52,011 nucleotides of DNA from assembly GCA_012520945.1 (NCBI GenBank), contig JAAYNH010000014.1, forward strand, positions 1-52,011. The letters are read 5' to 3'. Shown here piece after piece: positions 7,996 to 16,326 of this stretch. Each line of letters opens with the position of its first letter. The stretch's first letter is position 1. This DNA is from Treponema sp. GTDB taxonomy: Bacteria > Spirochaetota > Spirochaetia > Treponematales > Treponemataceae. Under the pieces are notes generated by a model that saw nothing but the letters and a program-made list of their open reading frames with translations, was not told the DNA's origin and did no database searches. Position numbers and translations under genes: made by a program.

Positions 7996-9195
7996 ATGAA
8001 TTCTTTCAACGTAAAGGAACTTGTTGAAAATACATATTTTACTCATGATTTAATAATAGACAAAACTTTTTTGCTTTTAACAAATTCACTTCCTGTAACT
8101 GCTGAATTAAAAAATGCATTGATTGCATGGAACTTTGAAGAGGTTTTTTCAGAAGGTGAAATTGTAAATGAAGCAGTTGATGAAGAATGCGTCTTAAATG
8201 CACCTACTGCGGATTCAATCAATGATGTTTTGAACCCCCCAAGAGAAATTGGTTTAAACGAAGTTGCAGGTAGTGAGTCCAACCGTCTTGAAGCTGTCCA
8301 AACAGTATATAATGAATATGTAAATTACATAACGAATCTTTATACTCGCTATGCTACTCATAAAGAATTAAATCTTGAAAAAATTTCTGCAACAATTAAA
8401 GAATTTTGTATTTTTGTAAAAGAAAATCGTCGTTATGTTTTACGTGTCCAACCCCAATTTGATGAAAATGATAAAAGAAATTTTATTGTGAGTCATGCAA
8501 TGCGTTCAACAGTTCTTGCAGTAACAATCGGTTTACAACTTCGTTTACCATTAACTAAACTTGTTGAGCTTGGTGTATCTTGTCTTTTGCATGAAATCGG
8601 TATGTTAAAGCTACCACCTAGCCTTTATCTTTCTGACAGAACGCTCACCCCTTCCGAAAAAAATACAATGCTAACTCATCCGGTAATTTCATACAATATT
8701 TTAAAAAGTTATGATTTTCCGTTAAGCATTTGTTTGGGAGCATTAGAACATCATGAAAAAGAAAATGGTTTAGGATACCCACGAAGGCTAAAAAAAGACC
8801 AAATTTCCATGTATGCAAAAATTATTTCCGTTGCTTGCTCATTTGAAGCAATTACAGCTCCAAGAAAATATAAGGAAGCACAATCAATGCACGTTGCAAT
8901 GGTTGAAATGTTAAAAAATACAGGAAACCAATATGATGAAACTGTAATTAAAGCACTTCTGTACAGTTTGTCCCTTTTTCCAATTGGCACATTCGTATAT
9001 TTGACAAATGGAAAAATTGCACAAGTAACGGACGTTAATCCGGAGAATCCTAAAAATCCAATTGTTCAGTTACTTGGCGAAAAAGATGCTTCCGGCGAGC
9101 CAAAAACATTACAAACTTCAGATACTGATGTAAGAATTCTTCGCGTTCTTGAAAAAAAAGAAGCTGTAGACATTTTAAGGCATATAAAAAAATAA
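7996..9195 (+). CDS. HD-GYP domain protein, probable cyclic-di-GMP phosphodiesterase
   Basis: A 399-residue cytoplasmic protein. Residues 1-155 form an N-terminal region of unknown fold with an acidic linker; residues of about 160-345 form an HD-GYP domain. Visible motifs are SHAMRSTVLA, LLHEIGMLKLP (199-200 read HE rather than HD), THP (228-229), HHEKENGLGYP (252-262, the GYP signature) and a C-terminal GTFVYLTNGKIAQV segment usual in this family. HD-GYP enzymes hydrolyse c-di-GMP, which controls motility and virulence traits in spirochaetes. The Asp-to-Glu change keeps an acidic metal ligand, so activity is likely but not assured. AAAGGAA precedes the ATG, and TATAAT (7967-7972) lies upstream. 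It is monocistronic and convergent with the next gene, with one base between the stops. Confidence 0.85.
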   Translation: MNSFNVKELVENTYFTHDLIIDKTFLLLTNSLPVTAELKNALIAWNFEEVFSEGEIVNEAVDEECVLNAPTADSINDVLNPPREIGLNEVAGSESNRLEAVQTVYNEYVNYITNLYTRYATHKELNLEKISATIKEFCIFVKENRRYVLRVQPQFDENDKRNFIVSHAMRSTVLAVTIGLQLRLPLTKLVELGVSCLLHEIGMLKLPPSLYLSDRTLTPSEKNTMLTHPVISYNILKSYDFPLSICLGALEHHEKENGLGYPRRLKKDQISMYAKIISVACSFEAITAPRKYKEAQSMHVAMVEMLKNTGNQYDETVIKALLYSLSLFPIGTFVYLTNGKIAQVTDVNPENPKNPIVQLLGEKDASGEPKTLQTSDTDVRILRVLEKKEAVDILRHIKK

Positions 9196-9196
9196 A

Positions 9197-9952
9197 TTAA
9201 AGCATTTTCAGTTTTTGCAAATCTGCCTCAAACTGAGCATCAATTTGAGGTGGTGTTTCGGAAAAATATAAAATTTGTTTTATTGTATCCACTTTTTTAG
9301 AATTCCATACCGGAATAATATCTTCAAACTGAGAATAAAAACCACAAATTACAGGAATATTTGTAGATAATTTTTCATTAAGCACATTTGTTGCAACAAA
9401 AGTACATTCATTTTCTTCGCATAATTTTATTAATTCGGATATTTTATTTATATCACTATTTATATCAAAAGGATATAAAAGTACATCATAGTTTTTATAT
9501 AAAACAGCGGTTTTTGCCAAATCAAAATTATCTGTTTTAAAACCAATAGCTTTTATTTTTTCTTTTCGTTGCATTTGTAACAATACATCAAACAAAGCAT
9601 CGCTTGAACCTTTTGAAGGAACAAAAGATAATTTTTCCAATGCAACTAAATCTAAATAATCAGAATTAATCAATTCTAACTTTTGTTCAATTTTTGATTC
9701 TAAAACAACCGGATTTTTTTCACATAAGGAAATGCCATAATGCACATCTCTACGTTTTTCATGGAAACAATATGATAATGTTTTTAATCCCAGTTCATTT
9801 TCTTCATCACATATGAAAAAATTTGTTCCACCCTCATAAAAAACATCTGACAAGTCAGCCAAAACTTTTAAATCTTCCTGTATAAAACAAGAAACATCGA
9901 ACGCTGTGCGACTAACTATGCAATTTGCATTTCCTAAAGTTATAAATTCCAA
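9197..9952 (-). CDS. Aldo-keto-reductase-like protein lacking the catalytic residues
   Basis: A 251-residue protein whose N-terminus (MEFITLGNANCIVSRTAFDV) follows the aldo-keto reductase opening (LG..g..VSrl..G). Further barrel signatures are GGTNFFICDEENELG and INSDYLDLVALEK. In active members these read G-x-NFFDTA...YG and DY-x-DL..lH. Here the catalytic Asp, Tyr and His positions are Ile, non-Tyr and Glu, so the enzyme is probably not a canonical reductase. It is also shorter than the usual 280-330 residues. The TTG start at 9952 is supported by this N-terminal match. It lies 6 nt after glyS and is probably the last gene of the gltX-glyS transcript. Function unknown. Confidence 0.7.
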   Translation of the reverse strand: MEFITLGNANCIVSRTAFDVSCFIQEDLKVLADLSDVFYEGGTNFFICDEENELGLKTLSYCFHEKRRDVHYGISLCEKNPVVLESKIEQKLELINSDYLDLVALEKLSFVPSKGSSDALFDVLLQMQRKEKIKAIGFKTDNFDLAKTAVLYKNYDVLLYPFDINSDINKISELIKLCEENECTFVATNVLNEKLSTNIPVICGFYSQFEDIIPVWNSKKVDTIKQILYFSETPPQIDAQFEADLQKLKML

Positions 9953-9958
9953 AGTGAA

Positions 9959-11305
9959 TTAAACCCTTTTATAGTTTTTAATAGATTCGCGAATCTTTTG
10001 AGCAATTTCCGAACGATGAATTCGAATTTGTTGCATAGAATCACGAAAACGTAATGTTACTGTATTATCTTCCTTAGAATCATAATCAACTGTTATGCAA
10101 AAAGGAGTTCCAACTTCATCTTGACGACGATAGCGTTTTCCAATTGCACCTGCTTGGTCATAATCTGTAACAAAATCTTCTTTTAATTCATTTTGAATTT
10201 CTTTTGCAAGTTCAGCTAAACCATCTTTTTTCATCAACGGAAGAATAGCAACTGTAATAGGAGCAATTTTAGGATGAAAATGTAATACAGTTCTATAATC
10301 TTCCGGTTCACCTTCTTTTGCTAAATTTTGCTCTTCATATGCATCACATAAAAACATCAAAACATTGCGAGTCAAGCCGGCAGAAGTTTCAATAATATAA
10401 GGAATATATTTCTCATTTCCGTTATCCTGATCAATATAATGCATATCTTTTCCGGAAAATTCAGTGTGTTGACTAAGGTCAAAATCCGTTCTGTTGTGAA
10501 TACCTTCTAATTCACTAAAGCCCATTGGAAATTCATATTCAATATCATATGCATCTTTTGCATAATGAGCTAATTTTTCATGATGATACCAACGCATTTT
10601 TTCCATACGTACACCATACTTTTTGTAAAATTCCCAACGTTGTTCTTTCCAATATTCAAAAAATTTATCATCATCGCCGGGTTTAACAAAAAACTGCATT
10701 TCTAATTGTTCAAATTCGCATGTACGGAAAATAAAATTTTTTGTAACAATTTCGTTACGAAATGCTTTACCAACCTGTGCAATTCCAAACGGTATTTTCA
10801 TGCGATTTGATTGAATGATATTTTTATAATTCACATAAATACCTTGTGCGGTTTCAGGACGCAAATATACAATGCTTGTACTATCTTCAGCAGCTCCAAT
10901 ATGTGTTTTGAACATCAAATTAAAAGCTCGCGGTTCTGTGAGTTCACCTCCACACTCCGGACATTTTTTTATGGCTAATGCATTTTGATCCATATTGTCT
11001 GCTCGAAAGCGCATTTTACAATTTTTACAGTCAACTAATGGATCGGAAAAATTTGCTACGTGCCCGGAAGCTTCCCAAACACGCGGATGCATTAAAATTG
11101 CAGCGTCAAGACCAACAATATTATCATGAAGTTGTGTCATTTCTTTCCACCAAAGATTTTGAATATTTTTCTTTAATTCAATACCTAATGGACCATAATC
11201 CCATGCTCCTGCTTGTCCACCGTAAATTTCAGAAGATTGAAAAACAAAACCTCTTCTTTTACACAAACTAACTATTTTTTCCATTGTAATATCATGTTCT
11301 GCCAT
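9959..11305 (-). CDS. glyS: Glycyl-tRNA synthetase, alpha2 (eukaryote-like) type
   Basis: Charges tRNA-Gly. The 448-residue protein matches the single-chain class II type found in spirochaetes rather than the two-subunit GlyQ/GlyS form. It opens with KIVSLCKRRGFVFQSSEIYGG and has a four-Cys zinc element (CKNC, then CPECGG, about 94-120). Class II motif 2 is FRNEI followed by FRTCEFEQLEMQFF, and motif 3 is GLTRNVLMFLCDAY. The C-terminal anticodon-binding domain begins near residue 350 (KIAPITVAILPL). AAGGAGA precedes the ATG. It is 28 nt downstream of gltX and followed 6 nt later by the aldo-keto-reductase-like gene. Confidence 0.96.
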   Translation of the reverse strand: MAEHDITMEKIVSLCKRRGFVFQSSEIYGGQAGAWDYGPLGIELKKNIQNLWWKEMTQLHDNIVGLDAAILMHPRVWEASGHVANFSDPLVDCKNCKMRFRADNMDQNALAIKKCPECGGELTEPRAFNLMFKTHIGAAEDSTSIVYLRPETAQGIYVNYKNIIQSNRMKIPFGIAQVGKAFRNEIVTKNFIFRTCEFEQLEMQFFVKPGDDDKFFEYWKEQRWEFYKKYGVRMEKMRWYHHEKLAHYAKDAYDIEYEFPMGFSELEGIHNRTDFDLSQHTEFSGKDMHYIDQDNGNEKYIPYIIETSAGLTRNVLMFLCDAYEEQNLAKEGEPEDYRTVLHFHPKIAPITVAILPLMKKDGLAELAKEIQNELKEDFVTDYDQAGAIGKRYRRQDEVGTPFCITVDYDSKEDNTVTLRFRDSMQQIRIHRSEIAQKIRESIKNYKRV

Positions 11306-11333
11306 AATTGCATATCTCCTTTATTATTAATTC

Positions 11334-12944
11334 CTACATTGTTGCTAAAGTTTTTTCCACACGCTCAATTGATTTATCAACACCTAAAATCAAAATTGAC
11401 CCCATCAAAGGAGGTGAAACTTTTGAGCCGGTAACTGCCATACGAATTGGCATCATAAACTCACTGAGCTTAACTCCTAATTCTTCAGCCATTTTTTTTG
11501 CTAATTCTTCTTGTGATTCATGATCAAGGCTCGGTAATGCTTTAATGAATTCCTTTGACTTTTCTAAAACTTCTTTAGTCTTTTTTACATCCATTTTTTT
11601 AGGTACAATTTGATCAACAGGGGGAACGGGAGGTTCGGTAAATAAAAAACGAACCATTTCTGCAGCATCTGTTAAAAAATGTAGTCTTTCTTTAATTAAT
11701 GGCATTAATTCCATTAACTTGGTTTTAATTTCATCACTTGTAAGAGCTCCAACTCTTTTTGCCGGAGCAATACCAAAATCATTCGAGGCAAGAATATCGT
11801 CGCTTGCTAAAACCAATTCGCCATTATCATCTATTGTTATACCTGAAACACTAGGACCAACTTTTGGAGCAGGTGCAACATCTGTATTTACGGGCAATAA
11901 TGCATCTCCCGTGCCGGTAATAAACGGAAGAACAGAATTGAAAAGTTTTTCATCACTCATCATTCGCATATATTGACCGTTAAACCATTCAAGTTTTTTA
12001 TAATCGAAAATAGCACCGGCTTTATTTAGATGCTCCAATTTAAATAACTTTTCCAAGTCACTTAATGGAAATATATCTCTACCTTCCTCATAAGAACAAC
12101 CAAGCATAGCAACGTAATTTACTAATGCTTCAGGAATATAACCACGTGCACGAAATTCATTTACACTTGTAGCTCCATGTCGTTTTGACAATTTTTGTCC
12201 GTCAGAACCATTTACCATAGGCAAGTGGCAAAACTGAGGCGGTTGCCAACCAAAAGCTTTATACATTTGTACATGAAGAGGCGTCGATGGTATCCATTCT
12301 TGTGCACGCATTACGTGAGAAATTTTCATAAAATGATCATCAATAACATTTGCAAGATGATATGTTGGAAAGCCGTCACTTTTTAACAAAACAGGATCAG
12401 GAGAAATATCTTCATTTTTCCATTCAATATCACCTAAAAGTGCATCGTTAAATCGTGTTACACCTTCCATCGGAATTTTTAAACGAATTACATATGGTTT
12501 TCCGGCATCCAAATTAGCTTTTATTTCTTCTTGAGTTAAATGACGGCAATTTCTGTCATAACCCGGAGGCATTTTATTTTTTGTTTGAAGAGTGCGGATT
12601 CTGTCCAAACGTTCTGCATCACAAAAACAATAATATCCTTCACCTTTTTCAACTAATTTTATAGCATATTCTTTATAAAGCTCAAATCTTTCGGACTGAA
12701 CGTAAGGTCCATATTCACCGCCTTTTGAGCCACCCTCGTCCCACTGAATATTCAACCAATCACATGTATCATATAAATTTTGCACAAATTCTTCACCATA
12801 ACGTGTGCGGTCAGTATCTTCCAAACGAAGAATAAATTTTCCCCCGTTTGCACGAGCAAAAAGATAATTAAAAAGTGCTGTGCGTACACCGCCAATATGT
12901 TGCATTCCCGTTGGCGATGGAGCATAACGAACACGAATTTCCAT
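11334..12944 (-). CDS. gltX: Glutamyl-tRNA synthetase
   Basis: Charges tRNA-Glu and, where no GlnRS exists, often tRNA-Gln, which GatCAB then amidates; gatCAB is present in this window. The class I signatures are PSPTGMQHIGG (HIGH-type, about 9-19) and QKLSKRHG (KMSKS-type). The 536-residue protein is longer than the usual 470-490 because of an Ala/Pro/Asp-rich, low-complexity stretch at about 345-395 (VNTDVAPAPKVGPSV and neighbours), inserted where the anticodon-binding domain begins. The C-terminal helical domain (KERLHFLTDAAEMVRFLF, then a GVKLSEFMMPIRMAVTG box) is intact. It is the first gene of gltX-glyS-AKR-like; GGGG precedes the ATG by about 8 nt. Confidence 0.96.
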   Translation of the reverse strand: MEIRVRYAPSPTGMQHIGGVRTALFNYLFARANGGKFILRLEDTDRTRYGEEFVQNLYDTCDWLNIQWDEGGSKGGEYGPYVQSERFELYKEYAIKLVEKGEGYYCFCDAERLDRIRTLQTKNKMPPGYDRNCRHLTQEEIKANLDAGKPYVIRLKIPMEGVTRFNDALLGDIEWKNEDISPDPVLLKSDGFPTYHLANVIDDHFMKISHVMRAQEWIPSTPLHVQMYKAFGWQPPQFCHLPMVNGSDGQKLSKRHGATSVNEFRARGYIPEALVNYVAMLGCSYEEGRDIFPLSDLEKLFKLEHLNKAGAIFDYKKLEWFNGQYMRMMSDEKLFNSVLPFITGTGDALLPVNTDVAPAPKVGPSVSGITIDDNGELVLASDDILASNDFGIAPAKRVGALTSDEIKTKLMELMPLIKERLHFLTDAAEMVRFLFTEPPVPPVDQIVPKKMDVKKTKEVLEKSKEFIKALPSLDHESQEELAKKMAEELGVKLSEFMMPIRMAVTGSKVSPPLMGSILILGVDKSIERVEKTLATM

Positions 12945-13055
12945 AAAATTTAAACCCCAAAAATTTAGTAAAAAAATATACCTAAATTATAGCGATTATA
13001 AAAGTTTTTTTCAATATATAATAATTTCTAGATTTTTAAAATATATTTTAATTTT

Positions 13056-13084
13056 TTGTAACCTTTTTCCGATTTAGTTATTTT
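13056..13084 (+). promoter_or_regulatory. Predicted promoter of the orphan small RNA
   Basis: TTGTAA (13056-13061) and TATTTT (13079-13084) are separated by exactly 17 nt, giving a start site near 13090. This points away from gltX and into the terminator at 13161-13201. The -10 match is weak. Confidence 0.45.
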
Positions 13085-13089
13085 ATTTA

Positions 13090-13201
13090 TGATGACTGAA
13101 ACTACTAAAGCAACAAAAGCATAATAATTGTTTCTACATCATCCTCCTCATCTCCTTTTTACCACTGTCTGAAAAACTCTCGCAGACAGTGGTTTTTTTT
13201 T
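13090..13201 (+). ncRNA. Candidate small RNA with C-rich anti-Shine-Dalgarno-like segment
   Basis: A strong plus-strand terminator (perfect 11-bp stem 13161-13171 with 13183-13193, then nine T) has no plus-strand gene upstream of it: gltX is antisense and the nearest plus-strand gene ends at 9195. A transcript of about 110 nt from the promoter at 13056-13084 would explain it. The RNA would carry an unpaired pyrimidine stretch at 13134-13160 containing CATCCTCCTCATCTCC, which can pair with GGAGG-type ribosome sites. The 5' end encodes an 11-residue frame (MMTETTKATKA, 13089-13124) without a ribosome site, which may be coincidental. Confidence 0.5.
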
Positions 13202-13205
13202 AATT

Positions 13206-13820
13206 TTATGTTAATGAATAAATTCCTTTACCTGTTCGTAAAAGTTTACATGGATTTTTAGGGTCATTACCTAAAAATTTTCTTAATTCATGAATATATG
13301 AGTATAATGTTTTTGTGTGTTTTTCATTACTTACACCCCAAATTAATTTTGCACAATTTTCCAAAGAAACATTTTTTCCTTTATTTTCTAACAAATAATT
13401 ATATAACATTTTTGTTGTGGGAGTCATAATATCTTTTTCAACATAAAAAGGAGCTCTTTGAATTGCTTCAGAAAAACATTCGAAAAAATACGGATGATAA
13501 AAACCGTCAATTTCTTCCGGTAACGAATTTAGAAACTTTTCCATTCCAATAATACTCGTTTCAAATTCATTATTTAAATCTAAAAACAACCAGGGAATAG
13601 TATAACAATATTGAACAATAATTTTTTCATAAAAATTAAAACCATGCGTTGGAAATGTTTCCGATGTCTTGATAAACAAATCAATTTCTTCTAAAAAGCG
13701 AATTTCATTCATTAAATCACTTAAATTTGTAGAATGAACAATTGTTAAATCTTTTATTCTTGGATCTTCTTTTAAGATTTTTGCAATTGCTTCTTTTTCT
13801 GTGTACAATAAAACTGTCAT
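13206..13820 (-). CDS. OmpR/PhoB-type winged-helix regulator with an atypical N-terminal domain
   Basis: A 204-residue protein. The C-terminal half (about 115-204) is a Trans_reg_C winged helix: MTPTTKMLYNYLLENKGK, then YSYIHELRKFLG and LLRTGKGIYSL, matching the helix-turn-helix and hairpin wing of OmpR-family regulators. The N-terminal half begins MTVLLYTEKEAIAKIL like a receiver domain but lacks the acidic pair and phospho-acceptor Asp, so it is probably phosphorylation-independent. The start is the ATG at 13820, where AGGAG lies 10 nt upstream; longer upstream starts lack a ribosome site. It is transcribed alone, separated from the che operon by a bidirectional terminator. TATAAT (13856-13851) lies upstream. 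Targets are unknown. Confidence 0.75.
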   Translation of the reverse strand: MTVLLYTEKEAIAKILKEDPRIKDLTIVHSTNLSDLMNEIRFLEEIDLFIKTSETFPTHGFNFYEKIIVQYCYTIPWLFLDLNNEFETSIIGMEKFLNSLPEEIDGFYHPYFFECFSEAIQRAPFYVEKDIMTPTTKMLYNYLLENKGKNVSLENCAKLIWGVSNEKHTKTLYSYIHELRKFLGNDPKNPCKLLRTGKGIYSLT

Positions 13821-13968
13821 AAACTTTAATCTCCTAATAAAATATAACATATTATATTTATTGGCAGTTTTATTTTAAACTTTACAAAATAATGCTTTTT
13901 TTTGCATAAAAATTATAAAACATTGCTTAAAAACAGTACTTTGGAGATTTTGGATAAAAATAAACAAT

Positions 13969-14007
13969 AAAAAAAAGGACTTAACTTTAAGTTAAATCTT
14001 TTTTTTT
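13969..14007 (-). terminator. Bidirectional rho-independent terminator after the che operon
   Basis: The stem GATTTAAC/GTTAAGTC (13998-13991 with 13985-13978, one G-U pair) has a 5-nt loop. It is flanked by A8 and T9 runs, so it can act on both strands. It follows the cheY stop at 14011. Confidence 0.7.
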
Positions 14008-14010
14008 ACT

Positions 14011-14445
14011 TTATTTTATTGCAGAAGCAATTCGTTCTAAAACCTTTTTTCTATCCAAAGGCTTTACAATATAGTTTTTTGCACCAAGAAGTAATGATTT
14101 TTTTACCAATTCTTCTTTTCCCAAAGCACTAATCATCACTACACGTGCATTTTTATCAAAGTCCATTATTTGTTCCAATGCAGTTATACCATCCATACGT
14201 GGCATTGTTATATCCATTGTTACAATATCCACATTTGGATACAAATCTTTGTATTTATCAACTCCTTCTTTACCGTCTGCAGCTGTAGCAACTATTTCAT
14301 ATCCTTCACTTGTGAGAATTTGACCAATTTGTTTTGCAACGAAGATTGAATCGTCAATAACTAAAACTTTGATTTTTGATCCATCATCTTTTAATCCCTC
14401 AGGCGGACGTTCGTTAATTGTTGGAAAGTCTTGTTTAGTTTTCAT
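14011..14445 (-). CDS. cheY: CheY response regulator
   Basis: Carries the chemotaxis signal from CheA to the flagellar switch. It is a 144-residue single receiver domain with a 25-residue N-terminal extension. Conserved residues are the acidic pair D31-D32 (VIDDS), phospho-acceptor D78 (VTMDITMP), S106 (ISALG) and K128 (IVKPLD). It is the last gene of cheA-cheW/R-cheX-cheY, 18 nt after cheX. An AGGGAGG-type ribosome site precedes the ATG. Confidence 0.95.
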   Translation of the reverse strand: MKTKQDFPTINERPPEGLKDDGSKIKVLVIDDSIFVAKQIGQILTSEGYEIVATAADGKEGVDKYKDLYPNVDIVTMDITMPRMDGITALEQIMDFDKNARVVMISALGKEELVKKSLLLGAKNYIVKPLDRKKVLERIASAIK

Positions 14446-14463
14446 TATATTCCCTCCCTAAAA

Positions 14464-14928
14464 TCATACTTTTTCACGAATTGCTACGTTTACTTCAACT
14501 TTTCCTTGTTCGGTAATCATTGGAACAATAAGGGCTTCAACATCATGATCGGAAATTTCCATTTTTTCCCCGGTAAACAAGGCTGGAGGAGTCAAATCAA
14601 ACTTAAAACCAAGCTCATGTAATTTTGTTACGGCTTGTGCTGTTATTAAGTTCGCAAGTTCAGTAATAGTCGCTTTTGCCAGTGCGTCAAGCTCTTTCAA
14701 TTCTTCACCATTCATTTGTGAAGCAATATTAAGTGCTGTTTCCATGGACATATCAAAAAGAACACGACCTTCAACATCACCTGCTAAACCAACCAATGCC
14801 GCAACACCCATTACAGGCATAGATGTTGACTTTAAATAAAGTTCACCACGGCGAACTTCTCCCCCAAGAACTTCAGCCAAAATATTATAGGCTGTTTCAA
14901 CAAAAGGGTTGATGTACTCAACTCTCAT
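14464..14928 (-). CDS. cheX: CheX, CheY-P phosphatase
   Basis: Dephosphorylates CheY-P to end the chemotaxis signal; spirochaetes use CheX instead of CheZ. The 154-residue protein shows the CheC/CheX signature with the catalytic Glu and Asn in ITELANLITAQA and a downstream Pro in FDLTPP. The N-terminus is MRVEYINPFVETAYNIL, as in other spirochaete CheX proteins. AAGGAGA precedes the ATG. It sits between the CheW-CheR-like gene and cheY, which it acts on. Confidence 0.95.
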   Translation of the reverse strand: MRVEYINPFVETAYNILAEVLGGEVRRGELYLKSTSMPVMGVAALVGLAGDVEGRVLFDMSMETALNIASQMNGEELKELDALAKATITELANLITAQAVTKLHELGFKFDLTPPALFTGEKMEISDHDVEALIVPMITEQGKVEVNVAIREKV

Positions 14929-14958
14929 ATATATCTCCTTTCCTATAGCATACTCTTT

Positions 14959-16317
14959 TTACTGTTTTGAGTAAACAGTAACAGAATCAACCATTTTTTC
15001 AGACCAACGCATACTACTAGTCAGCAATTCATTATCACCAAGAATCAAAACACCGTTTCCTTTTAATTTTTCATCAAATTCATTAAGAATAGTTTCCTGT
15101 GATTTTTCATCAAAAAATGAAATAACATCACGACAAAAAATTAAATCAACATCCGGCATGGAATTTGTGTGCAAACAATCATGATATTCAAAAAGAATAC
15201 TATCTTTAATTTCAGGTGAAAAAGTATATTCTCCTGAAACGGTTTTTGTCAAATATTCTTTATACCATGAATTTACATATTCAGGAGGAACTGTCAACAG
15301 AGGTGCATTTGAAACACAAAGCAAATCAATATCATGTGCATAAATACGAATTCGTGCATCAGGATATCGTTTTTTCATAAGACAAGCTAAAGAATAAGCT
15401 TCATATCCTTTTCCACAACCCGGATTCCAAACATTAATTTGTTTTGCTGAAGTTTCAGGCAATGCTTTATAAATAGTTTTTGCATATTTTTCTTGCCAAA
15501 ACTTTTCTGAACAAACAGAATAAAAAGAATCCAAAAATGCATCTGCATCTTTCTCATCAACAAACTGTACATTATCAGAACCGCGTTCTTTTTTCCAACT
15601 CAAGAAACGCGACTGCACCCATTGTTCATTAATGGACGTTACTGTAAATTTTTTAAGTTGTTTTAAACTATCTAAAACAAAAGTATAATCAATGTCAGTG
15701 TCGTCATCTTTTGGAGCAACTTTTTTTGCCCCCGTTTTTGTTTTATGCTCAGTTAAATCAATACCAACCGTTTTACTTGCACCTCGTATATTTTCAGTTG
15801 TTTGTTCCTGATGAATTTTTGAACCAAAAATTCTATCTACATCAAGCAAGATATAAAGGCGATTATTACTCTCAACAACACCATAAATATATTTTATGTT
15901 AATATCACCGAATAACGGATGTGGTGGCTGAATAGTAGAAGAATGAATTGCAACAACTTTTTCAATTATGTCAACAACAATGCCGAATGTTTGATCTTCC
16001 ACCGTAACAATAATAAGATTTTCCAAATCATCGCTTTTTTGCTCCGGAACTTCTATATTAAAAAACAAACGTAAATCAATTATAGGAATAATATCCCCAC
16101 GCAAATTATATACTCCCAAAACGAACGGACTTGTATTTGGAACGTATGTAAAACGATTTGCTTTAGCAATTTCCTTCACTTTCATAATATCAATTGCATA
16201 ATCTTTACCTGCAAGCGAAAAAGTTACCATCTTGAAGTCAGCAACGACAATATGTTCTTTTTTTTCTTCAGCAAGAGCTTCATTGATTGAAACATTCTTT
16301 TCAGTTACCTTTTCCAT
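14959..16317 (-). CDS. cheW: CheW fused to a CheR-like domain (chemosensory array scaffold)
   Basis: A 452-residue protein, about three times the length of an ordinary CheW. Residues of about 25-165 are a CheW adaptor domain (FSLAGKDYAIDIMKVKEIAKA, split here as FSLAGKDYAID and MKVKEI, then GVYNLRGDIIPIIDLR). A linker rich in Lys/Asp follows. Residues of about 210-452 resemble the CheR methyltransferase: WNPGCGKGYEAYSLA (SAM-binding loop), AHDIDLLCVSNA and DLIFCRDVISFFDE. Deviations from active CheR (RD for RN in the last box, altered glycine loop) suggest it may not methylate receptors. A CheW-CheR-like protein has been described structurally in Treponema denticola arrays, where it acts as an extra scaffold. 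It lies between cheA (9 nt) and cheX. Confidence 0.9.
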   Translation of the reverse strand: MEKVTEKNVSINEALAEEKKEHIVVADFKMVTFSLAGKDYAIDIMKVKEIAKANRFTYVPNTSPFVLGVYNLRGDIIPIIDLRLFFNIEVPEQKSDDLENLIIVTVEDQTFGIVVDIIEKVVAIHSSTIQPPHPLFGDINIKYIYGVVESNNRLYILLDVDRIFGSKIHQEQTTENIRGASKTVGIDLTEHKTKTGAKKVAPKDDDTDIDYTFVLDSLKQLKKFTVTSINEQWVQSRFLSWKKERGSDNVQFVDEKDADAFLDSFYSVCSEKFWQEKYAKTIYKALPETSAKQINVWNPGCGKGYEAYSLACLMKKRYPDARIRIYAHDIDLLCVSNAPLLTVPPEYVNSWYKEYLTKTVSGEYTFSPEIKDSILFEYHDCLHTNSMPDVDLIFCRDVISFFDEKSQETILNEFDEKLKGNGVLILGDNELLTSSMRWSEKMVDSVTVYSKQ

Positions 16318-16326
16318 GCCTACCCC

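Noticed and set aside
13089-13124. Thr-rich 11-residue frame followed by a terminator, like an amino-acid attenuator leader
   Set aside because: No biosynthetic gene follows on the plus strand; the next gene is on the opposite strand. There is also no ribosome site before the ATG.
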